A DNA stretch of 64,000 nucleotides from Escarpia spicata (GCA_963995525.1 OZ023216.1:38027526-38091525), one strand, 5' to 3'. Shown: positions 25,401-37,115, counted from the stretch's first letter. A program made the numbers and translations. Notes: a model not told the origin generated them from the sequence alone.

Positions 25401-26291
25401 CAACAGAAGATCATCATCAGAAAAGTGGGCTTGATGACGTTGTTTACCCACATCTTAGTGGTACGGCTCTGAGCGGCGAGTTCGCCGAGAACATTCTCCA
25501 GATCGTCCATACTGGTCAGGCGCGGACTCTCCTTCTCAAACAGTAGTCGGGGGAGCTCTTGTGTAAGGAGCCGCAGTGCCCGAACATTATGTGGGTACTT
25601 TTTCCCTTGTAACATCTTATCATCGGAGCCGAAGGAGGTCGACAGGATGTCCTTCAGGCCGCTATCCGCCATGAGAGTTGCTATGCACCCCACATAATCC
25701 ATAAGGAAATGCATCCCGCCGAGAATAACCATTATATCTTCAGCAATTCTGGTTGGTGGAAGGTGATGTCCACAGCGATCTTGTAGATCTGCTGATCGCA
25801 GGTGAGAACCAGAATATCCTGGTTGGAGTCTCGGGTGATTTCATATCATCTAGTGATTGAGGTGAGGACGATAGTTGGATTGTTTGCCTTCAAATTTATG
25901 AGAGGAAGATAGACAACTGCTGACTCAGGTGCTGGACTCATTCCCGCCTCACGACAGAGCCGTGTATTGTAGTCATTGTACTCAGGCCATCTTGGAATTA
26001 CGTCATCAAGATGGTCACGAAATGTTAAAATAACTTCAGAATTGTATTCCTCGCCCTCGAAAACAAGAAATGCCAATGTCATCAGTCTACTGTAGGTAGA
26101 ACAAAAGTTATGACGAAATCTACATTTGGTCCTGTGAGGCGGCTATCTTGGCGGCCATCTTGGATTCTGAAAAAGCCAAGTGGCTACCCAGCCAAAATAT
26201 ATACACACCAAGTACTAACGAAAAATACTAAAAACTGATTGTAAACAGACATAGCAAGCTTTTCTCGAATTATGGCGTCCTGCCACCGGAC
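22456..26291. mobile_element. 3.8-kb element with ~300-bp terminal inverted repeats
   Basis: Left end GTCCGGTGGC (22456) is matched in reverse complement by the right end at 26282-26291. The arms stay alignable for about 300 bp: both carry TGTCTGTTTACAATC, then CTTTTTCAGAATCCAAGATGG, then TTTTCGAGGGCGAGGAATAC and GAAGTTATTTTAACATTT. A TA dinucleotide borders each end (22454-22455 and 26292-26293). Part of the left arm is tandemly duplicated (about 22625-22760 and 22810-22945). The interior carries one decayed gene on minus (23381-26082), whose apparent N-terminus lies inside the right arm. The layout is that of a DNA transposon whose only gene is the protein described next. I cannot assign it to a named superfamily. 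Confidence 0.7.
23381..26082 (-). pseudogene. Decayed gene of an uncharacterised HEEAD/TGCD protein family
   Basis: Collinear minus-strand fragments in different frames reconstruct the order of a large protein family known to me only as multi-copy uncharacterised invertebrate proteins. At 26082-25846 is the N-terminus (FEGEEYNSEVILTFRDHLDD). At 25732-25400 is GGMHFLMDYVGCIATLMADS. At 25032-24697 is a linker. Near 24640-24450 is a VLWTVEWP-like stretch, now frameshifted. At 24403-23759 are STHEEADIVIIQ, DDTNVFVLL and HALTGCDSDA. At 23572-23381 is a Cys-rich tail with CGCALERTCRGGNCGC. The acidic motifs in this spacing resemble PIN/XPG-type nucleases; that is inference. At least four frameshifts make this copy non-functional. 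Confidence 0.65.
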
Positions 26292-27762
26292 TAATAAGGC
26301 TCTTCTGATTAAACGAATCTTGGTCTCATTGTGAACACGGAGTAGATGACGTCCGAAGACACGATTGAGCTACAAACAGTGTATTATAAAACTAAAGATT
26401 CCTAACTTACTACCGTGCGAATCGTGCAATAACTTAATACACCAAACAAACATATTATCTCAGTTAGACTTGATACGTTGTAATCATGCATTGTTACACC
26501 TTTCTAACAGAGTTTTCAATACGTCAGTTTGAATTTTACCAACAACAATTTGCGATGGCCAAATCACATCGAATGTAACTGTCCTTACAAATATCTCCAA
26601 AAAATTACCTATATATTAATTAATTTATAATGTGTATGTTTGTAGAGTAACACTCACAGTGAACGTCATTTCTCAATAACAGTATTTTAGAGTGGCATAG
26701 GTCTGTGTCACGCCGGTTCGAATAAAATGTACTATAAAGTCATTTTGTTCCTGCATTCTAACAGTATGTTACCAGCTTATTCCAAATCCGGCTGAAACTA
26801 GACTCAAAACGGTAAATTTTTTGTAAAATAAGCTTTTAAGTGTGTCGCTTCTAAATTCTAGCCATTGTTTACCGCAAAAATTGGTTCAGTCCAAAATTCG
26901 AATATTGATGACACTACGAACCTTTCATGACAATACAATTGCTTCGCCCTAATTGCACACTACTTCGAGTGACGACATTTATTCAAACAAAATACATAAT
27001 TTGTACTTTTGAGAAAAAAGAACTAACTTAATATTATTAGAAATAACAAACAAACTAAAATCAAGCTGACACCCATCTGGAAAATCACATATCCGAGTGA
27101 CGCGGGCATATCGAATAAGTTTACTTAAATGTCGACCTTAACTTAGCCTTGACTCAATCAAATAAAACTGTTTGAAATTCATAAAAGTCAACAGATGATC
27201 AGATTAAACGCTTAGCAAAATATTTCAAATTGAAAAGGGTAAATGCACCATAAACTGAGAATATGTTGCAGAACGCCATACTCAATACAATTGCCAGTCT
27301 CAGCTATTTGCATTTAATGCACGAACGCCCGCTCTTCGGTAACTCACAAACTGATTAAACCAAACAAATTATTGTGTTTAAGCTACTCCATAACTTAATA
27401 TTATTTACATATGTGCCATTTGATATATTTCAGTAACATCATGGCTAATTTAATTAATGTTTTATGTCGCTTGGCAGCAACATATTCAAAGGAAGCATTT
27501 CATGTGTTATTTAAAATGTTGATTTAAATGTTTTTTAAATGCTGTAGGCGTATCGTCTGGCGGCATTGGGGACGAGCCAATGTCAAATCAATAAGTGCCA
27601 ATAAGCAATAATGCCAAAACATACTGTTTAAAAAGTTAATATGTTGTTTACATTTGAACGCGGGCGCTACTTTCTGACTGCGAACACTTTTTGGGGCTCC
27701 TTATTTGGCGGTCAGTATGGACCTTCAACGTATTTACTCATAAATTATTAAGGACAAAATAT
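26292..27762. other. AT-rich, nothing recognised
   Basis: About 1.5 kb with no open frame of note, no repeat ends and no RNA gene that I can support. Confidence 0.4.
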
Positions 27763-28077
27763 TATTTTGACAGTGTGCTACGCCTGCGTGCCGAGAACAC
27801 TTCTGTACGGCAGTGAGTCGTGGACGCTGTACTCCACTCGGGAGAATCGAATGAACTTATTTCACATGCGCTGCCTGTGGCGCATCCTCGGTATTTCCTG
27901 GAAGGACCAAGTCCCCAATACAGAGGTCCTCTCACGTGCCAAGTCTGTGGGCCTGGTGAACCAGCTATGGCAACGCCGCCTCCGCTGACTCGGCCACGTG
28001 CATCGGATGGGAGATGGGAGACTTCCAAAATACATTCTTTACGGAGGCCACTAGAAAGAGAGCTACAGGATGTCCAC
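27763..28077 (+). pseudogene. RTE-like LINE polymerase C-terminus, left piece
   Basis: The frame at 27767 reads PRTLLYGSESWTLYSTRENR, then FHMRCLWRILGISWKDQVPN, then NQLWQRRLR, a stop and LGHVHRMGDGRLPKYILYG. This is the characteristic end of RTE/BovB-like reverse transcriptases. The reading is interrupted by the insertion at 28078 and resumes at 29320. In-frame stops show it is a relic. Confidence 0.85.
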
Positions 28078-29311
28078 TAAAGCCCAGGATTGTTGTTGTT
28101 GTTGCGGTGCGGTGCGGTGCGGTGCGGGTTAAGTTTCAATTTGTGCGGGGCGGGGCGGTCTGCGGGTCAGGTCACTGCGGGGCGGGGCGGTCTGCGGGCT
28201 TGTAATTTCTACAGGCGGGCTGATTTTTGTAACTCATTAATGGTCACCAGTTACTCAAAGGTGTGACATTCTTTGAGCTAGTTAATTGGGGATTACCGGA
28301 TTGCCCTTTTGTTTGTGTATAAACAGTGTTATGTGCTGGCCTGCCTTGCCAGCTTCAGTCAGGTGTGATTAGTGGCTTCATCCAGGCCATCAATCTGTTT
28401 GTGTAAATAAGCCACCAGGATGTCCATAAAGAGCAGTTACCCCACCAATTAGACAGGAAGTGCCTTTGATGTGTGGAGACTGGAGACCATGCCACTTGGC
28501 ACTGGCTGACAGTGCTAACTGCTAAGAACAAGAACTGTCAGTCTGCCTCAGTAGAAGTAAGATGGCTCAAGTCAAACTGCCTTCTACACTAGTATAATCC
28601 GGTGCCAGTAGCCTGGTCCAGAGGGGATTTTGAAAATATAAATTGCAACTTCTAATATCAGCAAATTGCAAATTGCAACACTGCCTTTGTGCACCAGACT
28701 CAACCTTTCAACAACTCATGTTCATGCAGTACAATGGCAAATAGATTATAAGATCATAGGATGCCACTGAAATTATTGCCAGCGGTATGAATTTCATTGT
28801 TCTTCATAAAAGAAATGATCAACTGCCATTGCATATTCACTTGTGCTGAGTTATATCAATTAATTAATTAATAATTTAAAAATTGTACTCGTACCTTTAC
28901 TTTGTCCCAGGTCTGCTTATCACCTTCATGCATTTATATTATAATGACAAGGGTTCTATTTGTCTTAAAGATGGAATTCCAAGTATGACATGGTTGTCAC
29001 CCAGCGCCGTGCATTTGTTAATATTGTAAACAACAACGATTAATAAAGATGATATATTTTTAATGATTCCATGTCATGTGTTGTGGGCTGCGGGGCGGGT
29101 GCGGGCTGACTTTTGACTAATTACTGCGGGGCGGGGCGGGGCGGGTTGCGGGCCAAGTTACTGCGGGGTGGGGCGGGCTGCGGGCCAGGATGTGGCAAAA
29201 TATGCGGAGCGGGCTGCGGGCTGAGTTGTAATATGCGGGGCGGGCTGCGGGTCAAATGACATAGTTGCGGGGCGGGTGCGGGCTCAGATTTCCAGCCCGC
29301 GCAGGGCTTTA
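28078..29311. mobile_element. Non-autonomous hAT-like element, 1,234 bp
   Basis: It begins TAAAGCCC and ends GGGCTTTA, and is flanked by an exact 8-bp duplication ATGTCCAC (28070-28077 and 29312-29319). The 8-bp duplication and TAAAG tip fit hAT rules. Both subterminal zones are packed with GCGGGGCGGGCTGCGGGC-type repeats (28110-28200 and 29085-29300), which is typical of hAT transposase-binding regions. No transposase is encoded. It splits the RTE-like LINE remnant. Confidence 0.9.
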
Positions 29312-29319
29312 ATGTCCAC

Positions 29320-29690
29320 ATCTGCGATTCAAGGAGGTATGCAAGCGAGACTTGAATGTACTAGACGTGAATGTTGACAAGTGGGAAGAGCTTGCTGGAG
29401 ACCGATCCACATGGAGGCAGAACCTACATAGGGGTCTCAAAAGAGGAGAAGAGACTCTCCGCAGGCTAGCAGAAGAAAAACGTAACCGCAGAAAAAAACA
29501 CCCAGGCTGTGAACAAAACTGAGAGCATCTCCAGGTGCAGCAAATGCAGTAAAGACTGCCACTCAAGAATCGGCATCTACAGTCACAACAGACGCTGCCC
29601 AGCCAACAACTGATCTTCAACACCAGGGCGCAGTTCCACAGTCTTACGAGACTGCAGGATGCCAACTACTATTGTTATGTTACCAATAAA
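29320..29690 (+). pseudogene. RTE-like LINE polymerase C-terminus, right piece
   Basis: Translation continues the family's tail: DKWEELAGDRSTWRQ, then LKRGEETLRRLAEEKR. A zinc-finger-like CSKCSKDCHSRIGIYSHNR follows, then a stop. It joins the piece ending at 28077 once the hAT-like insert and one copy of its target duplication are ignored. Confidence 0.8.
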
Positions 29691-30502
29691 TGTCAACAAA
29701 CGACGAACGGACAGAGCACATTTGAAACAAACTGTGCATTATAACTGGAGACCTGGAAACTCCGTACAGACAACCGACAACACTACACGTACGTACACAG
29801 GCACTCATGCACGCACGCATGCACACACGCACGCACACACGCACACACGCGCCATGTATCGCCAACCCTGTGAATTGTTTTTTACGTGCCGGGTCTATAA
29901 CGCTGTCAACTTGTTACCAATCATGGCTACCTACAAAGACTCGAATATCTTCTAAACTAAAGAAGAAGATAGGCTCGAACACCGCCGGGTTTATCATGAC
30001 ATGGTAATGGTATATAATACAATGCATGGACATTTCAGCGTATCTGAACATAATTTCAGTTCGTGCAATAACACTATTATGGCTATCACAATTTTCACTA
30101 CTAAAATTCATGGATTTAAACTTAAGACAACACCCTTTAAACTTGATGTAACAAAAACATGCAAGCGAGTTGTAAAGCGAGTGGAACAGATTACCTGTAC
30201 GCATAGTAAAATAACTTCGAAACTGCATACTCCTATGTATAGTAAATGTTGAATCTACTACCGATAGACATTGTTCAATATACACTTGTACGAATCTACT
30301 TGACTTGAAATATTTGCCCAGTATTTACAATATATTATCATGTCACTTAAATGTTTCACCAAAACGATGCATCACATATAATAATGGGCACATCAGCGGT
30401 TCAAAATCCCAGGGTCACCATAAATCTCTAGTAAATGCCCGAACTTTTCAATTATTGTCTCGTATTCCTGTTCCAGTGCATTCAAGACGAACCGTTTGGA
30501 AA

Positions 30503-30506
<4 letters not shown>
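29691..30506. other. Non-coding with CA/GCAC microsatellite
   Basis: A GCACGCATGCACACACGC microsatellite lies at about 29798-29852. No gene is supported in the rest. Confidence 0.4.
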
Positions 30507-30587
<81 letters not shown>

Positions 30588-30643
30588 TGTGTGTGTGTTG
30601 TGTGTATGTATGTGTGTGTGTGTGTGAGTGTGTGTGTGTTTGT
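30507..30643. repeat. (GA)n then (TG)n microsatellite at the gap edge
   Basis: GA repeats at 30507-30585 are followed by TG repeats up to the start of the N run. Confidence 0.97.
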
Positions 30644-30843
30644 NNNNNNNNNNNNNNNNNNNNNNNNNNNNNNNNNNNNNNNNNNNNNNNNNNNNNNNNN
30701 NNNNNNNNNNNNNNNNNNNNNNNNNNNNNNNNNNNNNNNNNNNNNNNNNNNNNNNNNNNNNNNNNNNNNNNNNNNNNNNNNNNNNNNNNNNNNNNNNNNN
30801 NNNNNNNNNNNNNNNNNNNNNNNNNNNNNNNNNNNNNNNNNNN
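30644..30843. other. Assembly gap, 200 N
   Basis: Exactly 200 undetermined bases. The round number suggests a placeholder rather than a measured length. The microsatellite at the left edge probably caused the gap. Confidence 0.99.
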
Positions 30844-31559
30844 ATGTAGGGACTCCGAAAAGTTATCTTTTTTTGCAACTCTTTGACGGCGGGGAGAGTA
30901 GGCAACAAACCTAGAACAACTGTCGCCTCGCTGTTGAAGATGTCGGGGCGGAGTTCTAGAAATGTCACATCTATATGGCGATTTTGAGTAGAGCAGAATC
31001 GCCATGGCCCATCATCGTTACGTTCTCTGTGTCATACTTTCAGTAGATACTAAAAGAACACTTGTTTGAGCAGCTACTGATGATTCCGGATAGCAGTAAA
31101 CGTCAAAGTCGTTGAGCTCGCTGAAATGCTATCTACACGTTTTCATCACCATCGTAACGGTATCACACCTTGAGCGTTATTGACAACACAAGTTTCACCT
31201 GTATCGACTTACTGATTTAGAACATGTGTGCTATCCTCATCGATGAGATCTTCGTGTCTTCCACCATGTGAACAGCCAACATAAGAAAGATGATGTTAAT
31301 GTAACATCTGTCCACAAAGTCGACATTAAAAATGGGTAAAAATAGTAAATAATGCCTACATAGACGTATTATCGCTCGTTGACAACGAACAATTGGCGGA
31401 AACTGCTTAGACGAACGACGGTCACGCTTGACCACCCCCTTGACCACGCACAACGATCAGCTCGTGTACTTGACCGCTTGTACGCACCGAGGTGGAAAGG
31501 CGTGAGTTCCACCAAGTTGACCGCGGACGTTGATAAACACTCGGCAACCCATCGGAAAT
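30844..31559. other. Non-coding, nothing recognised
   Basis: The last ~180 bases may be the 5' flank or leader of the LINE ORF1 relic that follows. No other feature is supported. Confidence 0.4.
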
Positions 31560-32348
31560 CCGGCTACGCTTGATCGCCCGCGCTACAATGCCGCGAACAA
31601 AAAATCCGAACCTGACGTTACGAAGTCAGACGAACTCGCCGTATTGAAACGGTCCGTCACCCACGTAAGCAACAAGCTTATGAACTTATTAACTCGAAAC
31701 GTGAAATCAAAGAAATCCAACAACTTGTTAAGAAACTCGAACAAAGCAACGCAGAGAAAGACGAAACAATAAGACAATCTAGAAGCCAGGATGAAAGAAG
31801 CGAATAATGATGGCATAAACAAAATGAGAAACGAAGTGCAAAAACAAAAGTGGCATCTCAGTGCACTTGAACAATATAGCCGGCACGAGAACATTAACAT
31901 CATCGGGTTACCGGAATCCACCCCTGGCGTCGTCGAAGACACTGCCGAACTGATTATCGGTACATGGCGCAAGATCCGTGTAGAAGTCGCAAGAAAAGGA
32001 ATCAGCGTGTACCGTCGGCTACCTGGATGAGCTAAGGCAGTCGTCACCAAATTTGTGAGGAGAGAAAAGAAAACCGAAGTGATGAAAGCCAAAAAGCAAC
32101 TGAAAGAAATGATGGGTCCAAAACTCATGATCTTTGAAGATCTAACCTCTCTACCCAGTGCATTTCTACGAGAGGTGAAACAAGACAAAAACGTCAAGCG
32201 CGCATTCACATGTGACGGCAGGATTCACTGCATTGTCTCGGAGGACGGCCGAGAGAGGAAGGTAACCCTAGACAACCCCGATGACTTCTTCAAACTGGCC
32301 TGGGCGGAGCAGAATGTCAAGGAGATACGCCTCTACATGGACATCTAG
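31560..32348 (+). pseudogene. LINE ORF1 protein relic (coiled coil + RRM-like)
   Basis: Three frames encode an L1/Tx1-type ORF1 RNA-binding protein in order. A Lys/Glu-rich coiled coil (EIKEIQQLVKKLEQSNAEKD) lies near 31700-31770. LSALEQYSRHENINIIGLPE, the start of the RRM-like fold, lies at 31857-31915. The C-terminal domain (REVKQDKNVKRAFTCDGRIH, then FFKLAWAEQNVKEIRLYMDI) lies at 32170-32345. Frameshifts near 31780 and 32030 break the protein. No endonuclease/RT part follows, so only the 5' part of the element is here. Confidence 0.8.
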
Positions 32349-32604
32349 ACGACATTGAACGGATTGCTACTAGCCATGATTCAATGCATTTGACACGTCA
32401 AAGTAAAAAAACCACGAAACACGTGTATCCTCGCACAACTTTAAAATATATGTGTATATCGGTATATGGGGTTAAATTATAGAACTCCTATGATGAAAAA
32501 ATAACTAGTACAGCTACAGTTCAAATACTCAAAACAAGACTTAGGCACTTGTTTCTTAATAATTACCATGCACACACGTACAACGGAAATGATGAATATA
32601 TGTA

Positions 32605-32606
32605 TA

Positions 32607-32684
<78 letters not shown>

Positions 32685-32698
32685 TATGTATGTATGTA

Positions 32699-32762
<64 letters not shown>

Positions 32763-32833
32763 GATACATACATACATATATACATACATACATACATACA
32801 TACATACATACATACATACATACATACATACAA
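32605..32833. repeat. Compound microsatellite (TG)n-(TA)n-(TACA)n
   Basis: TG repeats at 32609-32674, TA repeats at 32699-32761, TACA repeats at 32763-32833. Confidence 0.98.
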
Positions 32834-33119
32834 ATGTAACTGAAACAAATGAGTGAGATTACTTTCTAAAGATATATTTCCTAGTTGTTACAAATGTTGT
32901 TTTTAATATACTTGTACAAGTCAATCAATCTTGTTGGTAAATGTTGTTCGAATATAGCTGTGACAGCTTTCAAATTGACAGTCAGTTTCCAACAGAAGCT
33001 TCACATACAGTGTCCGGTGTTGAGTGGGTCGGATTATCATGCTTCGCTTTCTTCTTGCCTGCGGTGTGCACCGGTTCATCCATGAACTCATATCTTGCTG
33101 AGTCTGAGAGATCTTCCTT

Positions 33120-33615
33120 ATTGCAGATACTGGGACAGCGCCCACCCCGAGGGACAGCGCCGAATCCAGGGACAGCGCAAACCCAATCTCGGGGACATCG
33201 CCCACCTACCCCTGGGAAAGCGCCCACCATAGGCTGAGCTGAAACTCTCCCACATACTCTCACAGAAGAGCTGACACCCTCCCATACTCTCAACAGAAGA
33301 GCTGACACCCTCTCACACTCTCACAGAAGAGCTGACACCATCCCACACACTTCACAGAAGGGCTGACAACTTTTCATAATCTCACAGAAGAGCTCACACC
33401 TTCATACACTCTCACAGAAGAGCTGACACCCTCTTGAACTTTCACAAAAGAGCTGACCCCTTCCTACACTCTCCACGGGAGAGCTGACACCCTCTCTCAC
33501 ACTCTCACAGAAGAGCTGACACCCTCTTGAACTTTCACAAAAGAGCTGACCCCTTCCTACACTCTCCACGGGAGAGCTGACACCCTCTCTCACACTCTCA
33601 TAGAAGAGCTGACTC
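33120..33615. repeat. Two adjacent tandem arrays (20-bp and ~36-bp units)
   Basis: 33125-33232 contains repeated GGGACAGCGCCxACC-like 20-bp units. 33240-33615 contains ten or so units with CACAGAAGAGCTGACACCCTC, and a higher-order 108-bp duplication near 33430-33600 that includes CTCCACGGGAGAGCTGACAC. No coding role. Confidence 0.85.
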
Positions 33616-34732
33616 CCTCCGTGGCAATCTTTGAACAACGCACCAACACCAAATAGCAAGAAACTGTTTTCTTTGTTGTGATCTGTGACGTCAGTGTCGA
33701 GCACCAATACATTTGTTCATATCTTGAACTAAGCTATTTTTAAATATTTCTCAACAACGCACCAACATCTGCAGTCATTCACGATTGTGTCAACAGTACA
33801 TTATTATTTTGCTTAACTCACAGATCTCGTCTCTCACCAGCACACGTATTTAAAAATTGATTCCACAAAACTTTATTTTTAAATATAATTATCCTCTGAT
33901 TAAATATTCTGCGCAAAAAAATCAAAACTATATTTCACACCAAGCCAAAGGAATGTGCTTACTACGGATGCGTCACTCGTAATAAATTCACTCAGTAGAC
34001 AGCATAAGACTTTTAAATTGTTCATTGTTGATGACGAGCTGCTTTGAAATCGCACCCATCATTTACTTTTTAACAAAGTTCTGATGAGAAACCTGGAGGC
34101 TGGAATTGATTTATATCGCCTAAACTAAAGTAAAGGCTAAACGTAAACAATGTAAATGGCATAAGCTATGTGGGCCATAAACTGACAGAAGGCATGTAGT
34201 GTAAGTATTTCATCAGTCGCACATTCACACTCACAAACACAGGGACAGGATTTATATATAAAAAATTGACTCTGATGAGACACGTTCACTTCTTCATCAG
34301 CATCATCCATTGTGCGGCTACAGCACGTTCTCTTTCTTGCAGGTACTCATCTGGCTAAGTACGTTCTAGGCTGTGCTGCCTCTTATGCCAGCTCTAACGT
34401 TTGTAATGTTTTATGAATAAATAACAAGTTTTCACAGTATCAAATGTGTGCATATAAAGTCGTGCCAAAATTAATGTATTTGAATAATCTATAAATATAC
34501 AAAGATTTACAACAGAATGTATAAAAACGTACCTTTTCTCGGAGCTCTGCTTTTTTGTTTTTTCTAAATGTTGGTCTGTTAAAAAAATAGCGGTACAGGA
34601 TATACTCGCAGTGTATCCCATTAGTGTCAAATGTTACTACCCCTTTGCTCCAGCCCAGGGAGGCCCGAGCAATGATAAATGTCTAACGGATCCTGCCATT
34701 GAGGGACCAGCGGCCAGGGAGCGGCTGACAGG
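33616..34732. other. Non-coding, nothing recognised
   Basis: AT-rich sequence. 34631-34732 contains GGGAGGCCCGAGCAATGAT, similar to 60-78, and may be an older repeat into which the Ty3/gypsy element inserted. Confidence 0.4.
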
Positions 34733-34838
34733 TGTAGTAATATTGGACCAGCTTGTTAATCATTATTGATCAGTAGTTATGCATGTAACTTGATCAACAA
34801 ATACGTTAAACTACGTACTGTGATGAAGTATCACAACA
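34733..34838 (+). repeat. 5' LTR, 106 bp
   Basis: Begins TGTAGTAATATTGGA and ends GAAGTATCACAACA. It aligns with 40692-40841 over both ends (shared AGCTTGTTAAT, GATCAGTAGTTA, ATGTAACTTGATCAA, ACTACGTACTGTG). It lacks about 44 bp present in the middle of the 3' LTR. Confidence 0.85.
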
Positions 34839-35055
34839 TGGAGGTAGCGGACGGTGAGGATTACCCCGGATATCAGACAAATCAAGACTTGCTTGGCAGT
34901 ATCAAAGTGTGCATACGACATTTGAATTGCTCATGCCAAAGTGCCCTATACCACTTGCTCAACGACGAGGCGAGACAAGCCGATATACGAACTATTGCTC
35001 AATCCCGTAACTGGTATGGTGCTTTCTACGACATATCTACTTGTTGAACATTAAC

Positions 35056-35570
35056 ATGGCGAACTCAGAATACCCTGTCTTGTACTGGGCTGCACCAGAT
35101 GTAGCAGAAACATTCACGCTATTCAAACAAAGGTTGTTTTTAGTATGCGAAAACAATGAAGTTGAAGATCCGGAGAAAATAGCGTGGAAGATTAAAATTT
35201 GGATAGGTGACGAAGGACTGTGTGGGTTTAATGCATATGGATTGACAGATGCAGAACAAAAAATTCCCGAGAATATCTGGACATTCTTCGAAAGACAACT
35301 CAAATCGAACACAGCGATTGAGTTTGATGCAATACCGACAGGCAGAAGCGGGGTCACTTGATGAGTTCGTGACAAGAGCTCGCACACAAGCACAGTTGTG
35401 CGAGGTTACAGATGCCGAGATGCAGGAGAGAATAATTGAGCTTTTCATAGCAGGAACGAGGTCGGAAGCCTTCCGTAGGGATCTGTTAGGAAGAGGTAAA
35501 TTTCTGACTCTGCAAGAAGTGTTAAACGAAGGGCGTAAACACGAAGCTGCAGCAGTGGGCACACAACAGA
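35056..35570 (+). pseudogene. gag, 5' part
   Basis: The ATG at 35056 starts MANSEYPVLYWAAPDVAET followed by FTLFKQRLFLVCEN, a capsid N-terminal region typical of Ty3/gypsy Gag. A frameshift near 35330 moves the reading to the frame with LDEFVTRARTQAQLCEV and LFIAGTRSEAFRRDLLG. The frame then runs into the foldback insertion at 35571. The zinc knuckle lies on the far side, at 36960-37005. Gag packages the element RNA in cytoplasmic virus-like particles. Confidence 0.8.
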
Positions 35571-36880
35571 AGTAGTAATAGAGGTTAAGTACCGCGCACC
35601 GTTTGAGCGGTCCGGAGGAAACCCTATGTTAAGAGATAGGGATTTTCCCCCAGTGAACTGCCGGGTTAAAGGATAGGGATTTTTAACATGGGAAAGATAG
35701 GGGTTCCCCCCAAATCTTGTAAACGACTTCTCACATTCTGCTCCCGGGTTAAAGATAGGGATTTTTAACATGGGAGAGATAGGGATTCCCCCAAAACTGG
35801 TAAACGAGAAATCTCGTTTACAAATTCCCCCGAAAACGGTTTTCGAGATTCGGCTGAGCGACCGGGTTAAAGATAGGGATTTTTAACGTGGAAGAGATAG
35901 GGGTCCCCCCGGAAATGGTTTTCGAGATTCGGTTGAACAGGCGGGTTAAAGCATAGGCCATTTTTATTGCAAAGGTATCCGACCACTTTTCGAATTGTTA
36001 TCCCACGTTAAAGCATGGTCCATTTTTATCGCAAAGGTATCCGACCACTTTTCGAATTTTTATCTTGGGTTAAAGCATAGGACATTTTTATCGCAAAGGT
36101 ATCCGATCACTTTTAGAATTTTCACCCCATGATAAAGCATAGGGAATTTTCACCACGTTGTTTTTCGTTCATAGATACATACAAATAAAAACGGCCTATG
36201 CTTTAACGTTGTGAAAATTCCCTATGCTTTATCATGGGGTGAAAATTCGAAAAGTGATCGGATACCTTTGCAATAAAAACGTCCTATGCTTTAACGTGGT
36301 GAAAATTCCCTATGCTTTATCATGGGGTGAAAATTCGAAAAGTGGTCGGATACCTTTGCGATAAAAATGTCCTATGCTTTAACCCAAGATAAAAATTCGA
36401 AAAGTGGTCGGATACCTTTGCGAAAAAATGGCCTATGCTTTAACGTGGGATAAAAATTCGAAAAGTGGTCGGATACCTTTGCAATAAAAATGGCCTATGC
36501 TTTAACCCGCCTGTTCAACCGAATCTCGAAAACCATTTCCGGGGGGACCTCTATCTCTTCCACGTTAAAAAACCCTATCTTTAACCCGGTCGCTCAGCCG
36601 AATCTCGAAAACCGTTTTCGGGGGAATTTGTAAACGAGATTTCTCGTTTACCAGTTTTGGGGGAATCCCTATCTCTCCCATGCTAAAAATCCCTATCTTT
36701 AACCCGGGAGCAGAATGTGAGAAGTCGTTTACAAGATTTGGGGGGAACCCCTATCTTTCCCATGTTAAAAATCCCTATCCTTTAACCCGGCAGTTCACTG
36801 GGGGAAAATCCCTATCTCTTAACATAGGGTTTCCTCCGGACCGCTCAAACGGTGCGCGGTACTTAACTTCTATTACTACT
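35571..36880. mobile_element. Foldback element, 1.31 kb, inserted in gag
   Basis: The ends AGTAGTAATAGA and TATTACTACT are reverse complements and the whole element is one near-perfect palindrome, with a centre near 36165-36195. A 6-bp duplication AACAGA flanks it (35565-35570 and 36881-36886). Each arm carries 3-4 tandem units of about 60 bp (GGCCATTTTTATYGCAAAGG, then TATCCGACCACTTTTCGAA) and an outer set containing GATAGGGATTTTTAACATGG. The two arms yield identical open frames (35445-35771 minus and 36680-36889 plus), which are mirror images and not genes. No transposase is encoded. Confidence 0.9.
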
Positions 36881-36886
36881 AACAGA

Positions 36887-37040
36887 TAAAGAACATGTCT
36901 GAACCAAAACGAACAATATACCAGATTAAGGCAAAGAAACAATGCCCTGCATTCAAGGACACTTGCGAGCCATGTGGAAATAAAGGCCACTGGCAAAATA
37001 TGTGTCGGGAGTCGGTGGATTATGACCGCATGAGGAAGTA
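36887..37040 (+). pseudogene. gag, 3' part with CCHC zinc knuckle
   Basis: Immediately after the foldback element the frame resumes with a basic stretch and the knuckle CEPCGNKGHWQNMC (Cys-x2-Cys-x4-His-x4-Cys), the nucleocapsid RNA-binding motif. A stop follows at about 37039. Skipping the insert and one copy of its duplication keeps the reading frame open across the junction. Confidence 0.8.
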
Positions 37041-37115
37041 GAACAAATCAGAAGAATCGGAGAGTACACAATATGGCGGCAACCTACGGATGATGACACC
37101 TCCAGTGCGTCTGAT

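Noticed and set aside
30305..31005. Open frames running across the N block
   Set aside because: The reading is open only because N cannot encode a stop.
34080..34280. CTGATGA motifs near 34086 and 34271 as further hammerheads
   Set aside because: No paired stem II followed by GAAA and no closing stem III.
34766..35047. 93-codon open frame at the start of the gypsy-type element
   Set aside because: It begins inside the LTR and shows no Gag similarity; the real Gag start is at 35056.
35445..36889. Two identical 67-residue open frames in opposite orientation
   Set aside because: They are mirror images in the arms of the foldback element, without family motifs or start context.
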